Positions 1 through 8,001 of a stretch of 18,717 bases of DNA are shown in pieces; positions within the stretch are counted from its first letter, which is position 1; each line of letters starts with the position of its first letter. Made by a program: the position numbers and the translations under genes. The DNA lies in contig CAYUFA010000053.1 of the NCBI GenBank assembly GCA_964443845.1, forward strand, positions 1 through 18,717. Direction: 5' to 3'. The DNA is from UBA9214 sp964443845 (GTDB taxonomy: Bacteria; Pseudomonadota; Gammaproteobacteria; UBA9214). The notes under the pieces were generated by a model. That model was not told the origin of the DNA. It worked only from the letters and a program-made list of their open reading frames with translations, and searched no databases.

Positions 1-317
1 GCGCGGCTTTCTGCAGCGGCAGAATCACGCCCGGCAGGCGCTCCCGCGACAATCGAAACACCTGGAGGGGCGGTCATCCCTGTGCTCCGGCGGTCCTCGC
101 CTTCACCGGCAGGGGCGGACGCCAACTGCCACCGGCCGGCACCACGGGCGGGCACGCCAGCGCCACCCTGCACCGGATCGAGGCATCCTGCGGTGTGCAG
201 GACCAGACCATCCCCTGCCGGTTCGCACTGAAAACGGATACTTGCCTGACTGCATACCGGCTGGTGCGTTTCTTGCACCGCAAAGGGCGTGCTCTTTGTC
301 ATCCCGGAGTCCATTCC
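1..317. other. Left-edge stretch without a recognisable gene
   Basis: All three plus frames are open for long distances, but the translations are rich in Arg, Pro, Gly and Cys and do not look like a protein family, which is common for GC-rich spacer. On the minus strand an ATG at 77 has a GGAG seven bases upstream and runs off the left edge. Its 25 visible residues are Ala/Pro/Gly-rich and not recognisable, so I do not call it a gene. I see no clear promoter or terminator here. Confidence 0.4.
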
Positions 318-527
318 ATGAACATGCAAGATATCAAGACACTGGCGCGCGAACGCGGCCTGGCCCGGCCCGGCCGGGTCACCAAGCTGGAACTGGTCCG
401 CACGATCCAGGTGCTGGAAGGCAATTTCCCCTGCTTTGCCACCGCACACAACGCCGAGTGTAACCAGCTGGGCTGCCTGTGGCGCCAGGACTGCTTCGTC
501 AGTGCGAGGAAATTGTCACCGGCCTGA
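318..527 (+). CDS. Small SAP-like protein with four conserved cysteines
   Basis: This 69-residue protein has two parts. Residues 4-35 resemble a SAP/Rho-N helix-loop-helix (DIKTLARERGL followed by KLELVRTIQ), a fold often used for nucleic-acid contact. Residues 36-60 form a short cysteine segment (NFPCF, AECNQLGCLW, RQDCF) with Cys39, Cys48, Cys53 and Cys59. The same layout of SAP-like helix, NFxCF and GCLWRxDC recurs in small proteobacterial proteins annotated as SAP domain-containing, whose role is unknown. The four cysteines could bind a metal, which is an inference. I chose the ATG at 318 because GGAG lies eight bases upstream and the SAP part begins directly after it; the reading frame is open further upstream but without family-like sequence. 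The gene converges on the Anbu gene, whose stop lies only 26 bases away. Confidence 0.8.
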   Translation: MNMQDIKTLARERGLARPGRVTKLELVRTIQVLEGNFPCFATAHNAECNQLGCLWRQDCFVSARKLSPA

Positions 528-553
528 GCCGGCACGCCCGCCGGGCGACGGAA

Positions 554-1330
554 TTATCCGGTGAAACCGGATTGCTGCTGTTTGCAGCCGTCCCGGTTGG
601 ACTCGTTCCAGTTGAACTGGTGCAGTTCGTGGAAGGCCTGCTTCAGCTTGTTGTCCCACAGCGAGGTCAGTTCCACCAGGTACGGGTTGTCCGCCGTGAA
701 GCAGAAACGCCGGTTGAGATGGAAGGTGTCCCGGCCGTAGATCGTCACCTCCACCGGCGGGCCGACCGTGGCGTTGGAACGCATGGTTGAATCCATGGAT
801 ACCAGTGCGCACAGCGCCGCCTCCTCCAGCCGCGTGGACGGTACGATGATCCGATCGAGGATCGGGCGGCCGTACTTGACCTCGCCGATCTGCTGGTAGG
901 GATTCTCTGCGGTGGCACTGATGAAGTTGCCGGCCGGGTAGATCATGAACAGCTTCGGGTCCTCGCCCCGGATCTGGCCGCCGAAGATAAACGAGGCACT
1001 GGCGTCGATCGGGCTGCCACTGGCCATGGAACTGTGCTTCTGCTGCTGCGCCAGGCTGACCTGGCCGAGATACTCCGCCGCCTCGACCATGTCGGTGACC
1101 GAATAGAGATTCGGCAGGTTGCCTTTGCGGATATCACTCGCCAGCTGCAAGGTGACCGCCTGGGTAGTGGCGAGATTGCCGGCGGTCATGAGCACGAACG
1201 AACGTTCACCGTCGATGCCGTAGGTGAACATCTTGCTGTAGGTGGACAACTGGTCCACACCCGCGTTGGTACGTGAATCAGAGGCAAATACCAGCCCCTC
1301 GTCCATCACCATTCCCACGCAATACGTCAT
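554..1330 (-). CDS. Anbu, proteasome-like N-terminal threonine protease
   Basis: The 258-residue product starts MTYCVGMVMDEGLVFASDSR, the hallmark of Anbu (ancestral beta subunit, COG3484), a bacterial relative of the proteasome beta subunit and HslV. Removal of Met1 would expose the catalytic Thr. Asp18 (SDSRTN) and Lys33 (YSKMF) match the supporting Asp and Lys of proteasome beta subunits. A frame extension begins with GTG at 1351, but it would bury the catalytic Thr, and GGGAG lies just upstream of the ATG at 1330, so 1330 is the start. Anbu is a cytosolic self-assembling protease with no established substrate; comparative genomics links it to alpha-E, circularly permuted ATP-grasp and transglutaminase genes, and all of those lie within 8 kb here, on the opposite strand. 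The gene is read away from them, behind the dioxygenase-like gene and after a 262-bp gap, so it may have its own promoter. An inverted repeat of seven bases (556-572) spans the stop codon but lacks a U-tract. Confidence 0.95.
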   Translation of the reverse strand: MTYCVGMVMDEGLVFASDSRTNAGVDQLSTYSKMFTYGIDGERSFVLMTAGNLATTQAVTLQLASDIRKGNLPNLYSVTDMVEAAEYLGQVSLAQQQKHSSMASGSPIDASASFIFGGQIRGEDPKLFMIYPAGNFISATAENPYQQIGEVKYGRPILDRIIVPSTRLEEAALCALVSMDSTMRSNATVGPPVEVTIYGRDTFHLNRRFCFTADNPYLVELTSLWDNKLKQAFHELHQFNWNESNRDGCKQQQSGFTG

Positions 1331-1592
1331 AGACCGCACTCTCCCGAACACCTGCCAGGTTTATTTACCGGGGCAAATCCGCGCACTGGCATGCACCGGT
1401 AATCGTGACAACAACCACGCGATTTCACAATGCCTTTTTACCCCGGGCGCAGGTGCGTCCCGCGGCAGGGGGGGCCCGCTTCGCGGGTATGTACGAATAA
1501 CAAGCAGAAACATTGTGTTACCTGTTCACAGGGGCGCCCGGCCAGTCCAGGCACTGCAATCGTCCCCGCCCGTGCACACCGGCCACGCCCCG
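1331..1592. other. Gap between Anbu and the VOC dioxygenase-like gene
   Basis: This 262-bp stretch lies upstream of Anbu and downstream of the minus-strand VOC gene. It contains a short hairpin, CCCGC (1475-1479) and GCGGG (1483-1487) with a three-base loop, that could slow transcription leaving the VOC gene but has no U-tract. Base composition falls towards 1360-1440, where an Anbu promoter would lie, yet I could not find a convincing -35/-10 pair. No coding sequence is apparent. Confidence 0.4.
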
Positions 1593-2825
1593 CTACTGGT
1601 TCTGGATCAGGCGCAGTTCCTCGTCGCAACCTGCCGCATGGGTCAGTTCGGCCACGTTCCTGCGGGTAAAGAAACCGGCGAAATCCCCGAAGCGTTGTAC
1701 GTACTCGATGATCAGCGAGGAGTGTTCCGAGGCGCTGGAAAAGATCTGTTTGAGACCGTCCTCCTTCGACCCGATCACGTCGAGCAGGAAGTCCCTGCCC
1801 TGCCGGCGGATGGTATCGACCACGTACTCGATGTTTTCCTGCCCCGCGGTATAGCCGTCCTGGACCGCCAGTGCGACGTGGTGCAGACGCGGGCCGTAGT
1901 TACGCACGAAGGTCTCGGTCGGGGACGGCAGCCGCTCCAGGTGATTGACGAAATAGGGCGTGTTGCTGGCCGTGAACACCTTGGCCGGGCTGTACGACTC
2001 CCGTGCATGGTGCACGCTCCTGGTGACGTTGGTCGAGGAGTTCTGGTCGGTGATGTCGTACGACCCCCAGTAGTAGTAGCTCGACCAGGACAGCCACTCG
2101 AGAATGGCCACCTCGCGGTTCTGGCTGTAGACGCGGGTGGCGAGATGATCGATCGGCAGCAACAGCCGGTCCAGGCCGCTGGCAGCCTGCTTGTCCTTGG
2201 CCGCCACGTAGGCCGCCTGTGCATCGTCACGGATCGAGGACAACCCGAGCGCGTAGACGCGGATCTCGCCGGCCGGCCGCTCGATGTAGGAGACGATATT
2301 ATGGGTGTACGGCGACGGCTTGCTGATCGCGAGGTTGCCCGGCATCTCCATGCGCCGGATCTCGTCCTGCGAGAAAAAGCCGAATTCCCGTTCCTTCTGC
2401 AGGGCCACGGTCTCGTGCAGGTTGCTCACGCCGAGCACCTCGCCGATGTAGCGGCTGTTGGGTTTGCGCGCACCGATCGGGTACACCTCGTTGAGGCTGC
2501 GGAAAATGCCGCGCGTGCCGGCGGACTTGACCTCGCGGATCAGCAGGTCCGGTGCCTCCATGTCAATGCGCAGGATGTGTGTCCAGTGCGCCTCGCTCTC
2601 CAGCGTTACCAGGTAGTGATACGGCGTCATCAGGCAGATCTCGCCGATATAGCCGATCGAGTGACCCGGATCGACGGTCAGCATGATCGCCTCCATGCCG
2701 TGGATCATCTGCGTCAGGCCGACGCGGTCGCGCTCCTCGAGCAGCCGCTCCAGGTATTCCTCGAAAAACGGGGAATTCTCCTTGTCACCGTGCCGTTCGA
2801 ATCCGAAGGAAAGTCCATTGGCCAT
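1593..2825 (-). CDS. HPPD-like VOC-fold putative metal-dependent dioxygenase
   Basis: The 410-residue product resembles 4-hydroxyphenylpyruvate dioxygenase (HPPD) in its C-terminal half. The three-residue metal triad of HPPD can be placed: His227 in PIDHL, His316 in RLHHVAL and Glu374 in LIIEYVQR. The last is followed by a Phe/Gly-rich stretch and helix (DFAGFFTRRNVAEL, from 381) where HPPD has its closing C-terminal helix. The N-terminal half (about 1-220) is only weakly HPPD-like, and large parts, such as the Tyr/Trp/Ser-rich stretch 243-256, look unlike true HPPD. An iron-dependent oxygenase of the vicinal oxygen chelate superfamily is the likely class; the substrate is unknown. The ATG at 2825 has GGGA seven bases upstream; the ATG at 2831 and further upstream codons are less well placed. 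The gene precedes Anbu on the same strand and diverges from the transglutaminase operon. Calling it plain HPPD (hpd) would go beyond what the sequence shows. Confidence 0.75.
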   Translation of the reverse strand: MANGLSFGFERHGDKENSPFFEEYLERLLEERDRVGLTQMIHGMEAIMLTVDPGHSIGYIGEICLMTPYHYLVTLESEAHWTHILRIDMEAPDLLIREVKSAGTRGIFRSLNEVYPIGARKPNSRYIGEVLGVSNLHETVALQKEREFGFFSQDEIRRMEMPGNLAISKPSPYTHNIVSYIERPAGEIRVYALGLSSIRDDAQAAYVAAKDKQAASGLDRLLLPIDHLATRVYSQNREVAILEWLSWSSYYYWGSYDITDQNSSTNVTRSVHHARESYSPAKVFTASNTPYFVNHLERLPSPTETFVRNYGPRLHHVALAVQDGYTAGQENIEYVVDTIRRQGRDFLLDVIGSKEDGLKQIFSSASEHSSLIIEYVQRFGDFAGFFTRRNVAELTHAAGCDEELRLIQNQ

Positions 2826-3141
2826 GTGCATGTCCCGTCGCCGTGCAATGCCGCATACCTGCAATTTGCGTACCCGTGCACCATCCCGGCAGCCGCCTGA
2901 TTTACCGGCAATTCCCGGAACTCCCCGGCGCCCGGACGCCACCTAACGGTGCAACAGCGGCCCGCCACGCACCAGAAATGCACAGCGCGTCACGCCGGAT
3001 ACACCCCGGCGGCCGCACGGGCACGGAAATTCCTGCGCAGAATCACCGCGACACGCGTAAACTCCAGCACCGGCCCGCGCGTTGCCGCAGCTGGTTTGAT
3101 TGTTGCATGACTTCCGGCAACAGCGGTTTCCCGAGCGCCCG
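2826..3141. other. Divergent intergenic region between the VOC gene and the transglutaminase operon
   Basis: These 316 bases must hold the promoters for both the minus-strand dioxygenase-like gene and the plus-strand transglutaminase/ATP-grasp/alpha-E operon. A small hairpin, GCCGG (2994-2998) with CCGGC (3006-3010), is visible. I found no clear sigma-70 -35/-10 pair, FNR box or Pho box, and no plausible gene. Confidence 0.4.
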
Positions 3142-6100
3142 ATGTCGATACGTGTTGCCCTTCACCACCGGACCGAATACCTGTTCGACCGTCCGGTCAA
3201 CCTGTCTCCGCATGTGATTCGCCTGCGGCCGGCGCCGCACGTGCGCACGCCGCTGCACCAGTACTCGCTGCACATCGAACCCACCGAACATTTCCTCAAC
3301 TGGCAGCAGGATCCGTTCGGCAACTACCTCGCGCGGGTCGCCTTTCCGGAACGTACGAACCGGCTTGCCATCGACGTCGACCTGGTGGCGGAACTGGTCA
3401 CCATCAACCCGTTCGATTTTTTCCTCGAGGACTACGCCCAGAAGTTCCCGTTTGTCTACGAGAACCAGTTGCGGCAGGAAATGGTGCCCTATTTCGAGAT
3501 CCGGGAACGCGGCCAGCAGCTGCTCGAACGGGTGGCCGCGGTGGACAGGACCAGCCAGCCGGTGGTCGAGTTCCTGGTGGCGCTGAACCGGCAGCTGAAC
3601 CACGAAATCCGTTACCTGGTGCGCATGGAGCCCGGTATCCAGAGCTGCGAGGAGACCTTGCGCCTGGGCAGCGGGTCGTGCCGCGACTCGGCCTGGCTGC
3701 TGGTGCAGCTTGCCCGCCATCTCGGGCTGGCTGCGCGTTTCGTATCCGGCTACCTGGTGCAGCTGGCGGCCGACGTCAAGTCGCTGGACGGACCCTCCGG
3801 ACCGGAGGCCGATTTCACCGACCTGCATGCCTGGGCGGAAGTCTACGTGCCGGGCGCCGGCTGGATCGGACTCGACCCGACCTCGGGCCTGTTTGCCGCC
3901 GAGGGGCACATTCCGCTGGCCTGCACCCCCGACCCGGTAAGTGCAGCGCCGGTCACGGGCCGCACCGACCGTTGCAAGCTGGAATTCCGCTTCGACAACC
4001 GCGTCACCCGCATTCACGAGGACCCGCGTGTCACCCTCCCGTACAGCGACACCCAGTGGGAAGCGGTACTTGCGCTGGGCGAGCGGGTCGACGCCGAGAT
4101 TCACGCCCATGACATGCGCCTCACCATGGGTGGAGAACCGACGTTCGTGGCGATCGAGAACATGGACAGTCCGGAATGGAACACCCAGGCGCTCGGCGCA
4201 CACAAACGCGACCGCGCCGAGGCACTGCTGCGCCGGCTCTGGCGGCATTTCGCCCCGCGCGGCGTGCTGCATCACGGCCAGGGCAAGTGGTACCCCGGCG
4301 AGCCGCTGCCGCGCTGGGCGCTCTCGGTGTACTGGCGCCGCGATGGCGTGCCGGTGTGGAACGACGGGGGACTGCTGGCCGATCCACTGCAGCCGGGGAC
4401 GGCCGGCGCCCCGCAGGCACTGGCACTGGCACAGGCGCTGGCCCGGCATCTCGGGGTCCACCCGGGCCATGCCCAGGCCGGCTACGAGGACGGCTGGTAT
4501 TACCTGTGGAAGGAAGGCACCCTGCCGGCCAACGTCGACGTACTCGACAACAAGCTGAAGGATCCCCTCGAACGGGCACGCCTGCGGCGCATCTACGAAC
4601 AGGGTCTCGACCACGTCGTCGGCTACGCCCTGCCGCTGTCCTGGGACCACGCCACGCAGCGCTGGATCAGCAGTCACTGGAAGTTCCGCCGCGGCCACCT
4701 GTTCCTGTTGCCGGGCGACTCGCCGATGGGCCTGCGCCTGCCGCTGGACGCCCTGCTCTACGACCCGGACGCGGAGCGGGAAATCCACGCCCCGGCCGAC
4801 CCGTTCGCACCCAGGGCACCGCTGGTCGAGCAATTCGACGAGCTGCGCCGGCGCTACCGTCAGCCGCTGCAACCGCCCCCGCCGCAAGCCGACACCCACG
4901 AGCAGGGACCCGCCGATGTGCCGGACACGGCGCCCGCCCTGCCGGTGCGCAGTGCGCTGTGCGTGGAAATCCGCAACGGCGTGCTGTACATATTCCTGCC
5001 GCCATTGCTGGAACTGGAACACTGGCTCGACCTGGTCAACGCGGTGGAGGAAAGCGCCCGCGAACTGCGCCAGCCGCTGGTGCTGGAAGGCTACGCGCCA
5101 CCGGTCGACGAGCGCCTGCTGGCGCTGTCGATCACGCCCGATCCCGGTGTCCTCGAAGTGAATATCCAGCCGGCCGGCGACTGGCGCGAGCTGGTGCGCA
5201 ACACGGAAGTCCTGTACGAAGAGGCCCGGCTGTCCAGGCTGGGCACGGAAAAATTCATGCTCGACGGCCGTCACACCGGCACCGGCGGCGGCAACCACGT
5301 CACACTGGGGGGTCACACGCCGGCCGACAGCCCGGTGTTGCGCCGGCCACACCTGCTGTCCAGCCTGCTGCTGTACTGGCAGAATCACCCGGGCCTTTCC
5401 TACCTGTTTTCCGGACTGTTCATCGGCCCGACCTCACAGGCGCCCCGGGTTGACGAGGCGCGCGACGAAAGCCTGTACGAGCTGGAGATTGCGTTGTTGC
5501 AGTTGCCGCACGGCGACAATCCGTCGCCGTGGCTGGCCGACCGCATCCTGCGCAACCTGCTGGTCGACATGACCGGCAACACACACCGCGCGGAATTCTG
5601 CATCGACAAGCTGTACTCACCGGACTCGGTACGCGGCCGGCTGGGCCTGGTCGAGTTCCGCGCCTTCGAGATGCCGCCGCACGCACGCATGAGCCTGGTA
5701 CAGGTGCTGCTGCTGCGCATCCTCGCCACCCGCTTCTGGCAGCATCCCTACGAACGTCCGCCGGTCCACTGGGGCACGGAGCTGCACGACCGCTTCATGC
5801 TGCCGCATTACGTGCGGCGTGATCTGGACGACGTGGTGGATGACCTGAACCGCTGGGGTTACGCGTTCGAGCGCACCTGGCTCGACCCGTTCTTCGAGTT
5901 CCGCTTCCCGCGCTACGGCACCACGCAGATCGGTGACATCGAACTGGAGCTGCGCTTCGCCATCGAGCCCTGGCACGTGCTGGGCGAGGAAGTCACCGCG
6001 CAGGGGACGGCACGCTTCGTCGATTCCTCGGTGGAACGCCTGCAGGTGCGCGTCAGCGGCATGACCGACCCGCGTCACCTGCTGACCTGCAACGGGCAGC

Positions 6101-6450
6101 ACGTGCCGCTGCGCAATACCGGGACCCGCGGCGAATTCGTCGCCGGTGTGCGTTACAAGGCCTGGCAACCGGAGTCCGGCCTGCACCCCACCATCCCGAT
6201 CCATGCACCGCTGGTGTTCGACATCATCGACAGCTGGTCCGGGCGCTCGATGGGCGGCTGTACCTATCACGTCGCGCACCCGGGCGGGCGCAACATGGAA
6301 ACCTTCCCGATCAATGCCAGTGCCGCCGAAGCACGGCGCATGGCGCGCTTCTGGAACACCGGGCATACCCCCGGCCCGGTAAGCGTCGAACCGGTCACGC
6401 CACACCCCGATCACCCGTACACCACGGACCTGAGGTACCGCGCACCATGA
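3142..6450 (+). CDS. Transglutaminase-like domain fused to DUF2126 putative amidoligase
   Basis: This very large protein (1102 residues) begins with the bacterial transglutaminase N-terminal region (about 1-90), followed by a transglutaminase/protease core with the triad Cys180 (GSGSCRDS), His229 (DLHAWAE) and Asp245 (IGLDPT). From about residue 290 to the end lies DUF2126, predicted to be an amidoligase related to glutamine synthetase. Visible landmarks are TMGGEPTF (328-335), GTGGGNHVTLGG (713-724) and EFRAFEMPP (838-846), where Glu838, Arg840 and Glu843 are candidate metal or nucleotide contacts. The family prediction is a cytosolic enzyme that makes or cuts amide bonds on a peptide or small molecule. 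The start at 3142 gives the typical N-terminus (MSIRVALHHRTEY); its Shine-Dalgarno is weak, and an in-frame upstream start at 3100 adds 14 atypical residues. It is first in an operon with ATP-grasp (33 bases on) and alpha-E. Both domains look intact, with no sign of frameshift. Confidence 0.95.
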   Translation: MSIRVALHHRTEYLFDRPVNLSPHVIRLRPAPHVRTPLHQYSLHIEPTEHFLNWQQDPFGNYLARVAFPERTNRLAIDVDLVAELVTINPFDFFLEDYAQKFPFVYENQLRQEMVPYFEIRERGQQLLERVAAVDRTSQPVVEFLVALNRQLNHEIRYLVRMEPGIQSCEETLRLGSGSCRDSAWLLVQLARHLGLAARFVSGYLVQLAADVKSLDGPSGPEADFTDLHAWAEVYVPGAGWIGLDPTSGLFAAEGHIPLACTPDPVSAAPVTGRTDRCKLEFRFDNRVTRIHEDPRVTLPYSDTQWEAVLALGERVDAEIHAHDMRLTMGGEPTFVAIENMDSPEWNTQALGAHKRDRAEALLRRLWRHFAPRGVLHHGQGKWYPGEPLPRWALSVYWRRDGVPVWNDGGLLADPLQPGTAGAPQALALAQALARHLGVHPGHAQAGYEDGWYYLWKEGTLPANVDVLDNKLKDPLERARLRRIYEQGLDHVVGYALPLSWDHATQRWISSHWKFRRGHLFLLPGDSPMGLRLPLDALLYDPDAEREIHAPADPFAPRAPLVEQFDELRRRYRQPLQPPPPQADTHEQGPADVPDTAPALPVRSALCVEIRNGVLYIFLPPLLELEHWLDLVNAVEESARELRQPLVLEGYAPPVDERLLALSITPDPGVLEVNIQPAGDWRELVRNTEVLYEEARLSRLGTEKFMLDGRHTGTGGGNHVTLGGHTPADSPVLRRPHLLSSLLLYWQNHPGLSYLFSGLFIGPTSQAPRVDEARDESLYELEIALLQLPHGDNPSPWLADRILRNLLVDMTGNTHRAEFCIDKLYSPDSVRGRLGLVEFRAFEMPPHARMSLVQVLLLRILATRFWQHPYERPPVHWGTELHDRFMLPHYVRRDLDDVVDDLNRWGYAFERTWLDPFFEFRFPRYGTTQIGDIELELRFAIEPWHVLGEEVTAQGTARFVDSSVERLQVRVSGMTDPRHLLTCNGQHVPLRNTGTRGEFVAGVRYKAWQPESGLHPTIPIHAPLVFDIIDSWSGRSMGGCTYHVAHPGGRNMETFPINASAAEARRMARFWNTGHTPGPVSVEPVTPHPDHPYTTDLRYRAP

Positions 6451-6483
6451 ACCGGATCCCCTGCCACGCTCCGGGAGACCGCC

Positions 6484-7935
6484 ATGCCGTTTGACCTGAG
6501 CCAGTACGCCATCCCGGACTGCTACGACGAAACCTTCAGCCGGCCCAACCGCTCGCGTCCGCACGCCCAGTACCTGGTTGCGCTGCTGCGCAGGATGAAG
6601 GGCAACGACATCCAGGAGCGCCAGGCGGCAGCCGAACTGGCCATCAAGCAGATGGGCATCACCTTCACGGTGTATTCCCAACAGAACGGTTCGATCGACC
6701 GCAACTGGCCCTTCGACATCGTGCCGCGCATCATCCCGCTGCGTGAATGGCAGACGGTGGAGCGCGGCCTGATCCAGCGCGTCAAGGCGCTCAACCTGTT
6801 CATCGACGACCTCTACCACAAACAGCAGATCATCCGCGACAAGGTGTTCCCCGCCGAGATCATCCGGGAATCGAAAAACTTCCGGCCGCAGTGCGTCAAC
6901 GTCAACCCGCCGCGTGGCATCTGGGCGCACATCTGCGGGAGCGACCTGGTGCGCGGCGCGGACGGGGTCATGTACGTCCTGGAAGACAACCTGCGCGTGC
7001 CGTCCGGCGTGTCGTACATGCTGCAGAACCGCCAGGTCACCAAGCGGGTTTTCCCGGAGCTGTTCGAGGACCACGCACCGCTGCCGGTGGACGATTACCC
7101 GGAACGCCTGTTCGATACACTGGCCGCGCTGTCACCGCGGCGCCGTGCGCGGCCCGAAATCGTGGTACTCACACCGGGCATCTACAACTCCGCCTACTAC
7201 GAGCACGCCTACCTCGCGCAGGAAATGGGCTGCGAACTGGTCGAGGGCCGCGACCTGTTCGTCGAGCGCGACAACTGCGTGTACATGCACACCATCGCCG
7301 GACCACGGCGCGTCGACGTGATCTATCGGCGCATCGACGATGATTTCATCGACCCGGAAGTGTTCCGCAAGGACTCCACCCTCGGCGTACCGGGCCTGAT
7401 GCGCGCCTGGAAGGCGGGCAACGTGGCACTGGCCAATGCCCCCGGTGCCGGGGTTGCCGACGACAAGGTCGTGTATTCCTTCGTGCCGGAGATTATCCGC
7501 TACTACCTCGACCAGGACCCGGTCATTCCCAACGTGCCAACGTACCGCTGCATGTTCAAGCAGGAGCGTGACCATGTGCTTGCCAACCTCGACTCACTGG
7601 TGGTCAAACCCGCCAACGAATCCGGGGGCTACGGCATGCTGATGGGACGCAGCGCATCGCCCGACGAACGCCAGCAGTTCGCCCGCCTGATCCGCAACAA
7701 CCCGCGCAACTACATCGCCCAGCCGACGCTGGAGATTTCCACGGTGCCCACGGTGGTCGGCAGTGCACTGCAACCGCGCCACGTCGACCTGCGACCGTTC
7801 ATCCTGAGCGGCAAGACCACGCGTGTGACCAAGGGCGGACTGACCCGGGTTGCGCTGGTCAAGGGTTCGCTGGTGGTCAATTCCTCGCAGGGTGGCGGCA
7901 GCAAGGACACCTGGATCATCGACGACCGGGGGTAA
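6484..7935 (+). CDS. Circularly permuted ATP-grasp protein
   Basis: The 483-residue product belongs to the circularly permuted ATP-grasp family (COG2308; DUF404/DUF407 region), predicted ATP-dependent carboxylate-amine ligases. Landmarks include GIWAHICGSDLVRG, the acidic EDN (167-169) in LEDNLRVPSGVSYM, and the nucleotide-binding stretch VVKPANESGGYGM with Lys375 and the glycine loop at 381-384. The permutation puts the two halves of the usual ATP-grasp fold in reversed order, a known trait of the family rather than damage. The length is normal. The ATG at 6484 has GGGAG six bases upstream. It lies 33 bases after the transglutaminase/amidoligase gene and 66 before alpha-E; the three almost certainly share a transcript. 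The product would activate a carboxylate as an acyl-phosphate and join it to an amine in the same pathway as the amidoligase. Which peptide is modified cannot be read from the sequence. Confidence 0.95.
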   Translation: MPFDLSQYAIPDCYDETFSRPNRSRPHAQYLVALLRRMKGNDIQERQAAAELAIKQMGITFTVYSQQNGSIDRNWPFDIVPRIIPLREWQTVERGLIQRVKALNLFIDDLYHKQQIIRDKVFPAEIIRESKNFRPQCVNVNPPRGIWAHICGSDLVRGADGVMYVLEDNLRVPSGVSYMLQNRQVTKRVFPELFEDHAPLPVDDYPERLFDTLAALSPRRRARPEIVVLTPGIYNSAYYEHAYLAQEMGCELVEGRDLFVERDNCVYMHTIAGPRRVDVIYRRIDDDFIDPEVFRKDSTLGVPGLMRAWKAGNVALANAPGAGVADDKVVYSFVPEIIRYYLDQDPVIPNVPTYRCMFKQERDHVLANLDSLVVKPANESGGYGMLMGRSASPDERQQFARLIRNNPRNYIAQPTLEISTVPTVVGSALQPRHVDLRPFILSGKTTRVTKGGLTRVALVKGSLVVNSSQGGGSKDTWIIDDRG

Positions 7936-8001
7936 GCGGCGTGACACAACACGGCAAGGCGATCACCCGACACGCAGTCCGCAACTGCAGGAGGAAACGA
8001 C

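Noticed and set aside
1..77. Possible minus-strand gene starting at ATG 77 with GGAG upstream
   Set aside because: Only about 25 residues are visible before the window edge, and they are Ala/Pro/Gly-rich with no family signal.
556..572. Inverted repeat ATCCGGT/ACCGGAT spanning the Anbu stop as a terminator
   Set aside because: The stem is only seven pairs, it overlaps coding sequence and no U-tract follows on either strand.
1593..2825. Annotation as true 4-hydroxyphenylpyruvate dioxygenase (hpd)
   Set aside because: The metal triad is kept, but the N-terminal half and substrate-region residues diverge, and no tyrosine-degradation genes are nearby.
1242..2900. Plus-strand open frame of 552 codons across the Anbu start and the VOC gene
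   Set aside because: It lies opposite two well-supported minus-strand genes, and its translation is Arg/Val/Asp/Gln-rich without motifs.
3043..5388. Minus-strand open frame of 781 codons opposite the transglutaminase gene
   Set aside because: It mirrors the plus-strand gene, is rich in Gln, Arg, His and Val as expected of antisense frames in GC-rich DNA, and matches no family. The plus strand has clear catalytic motifs.
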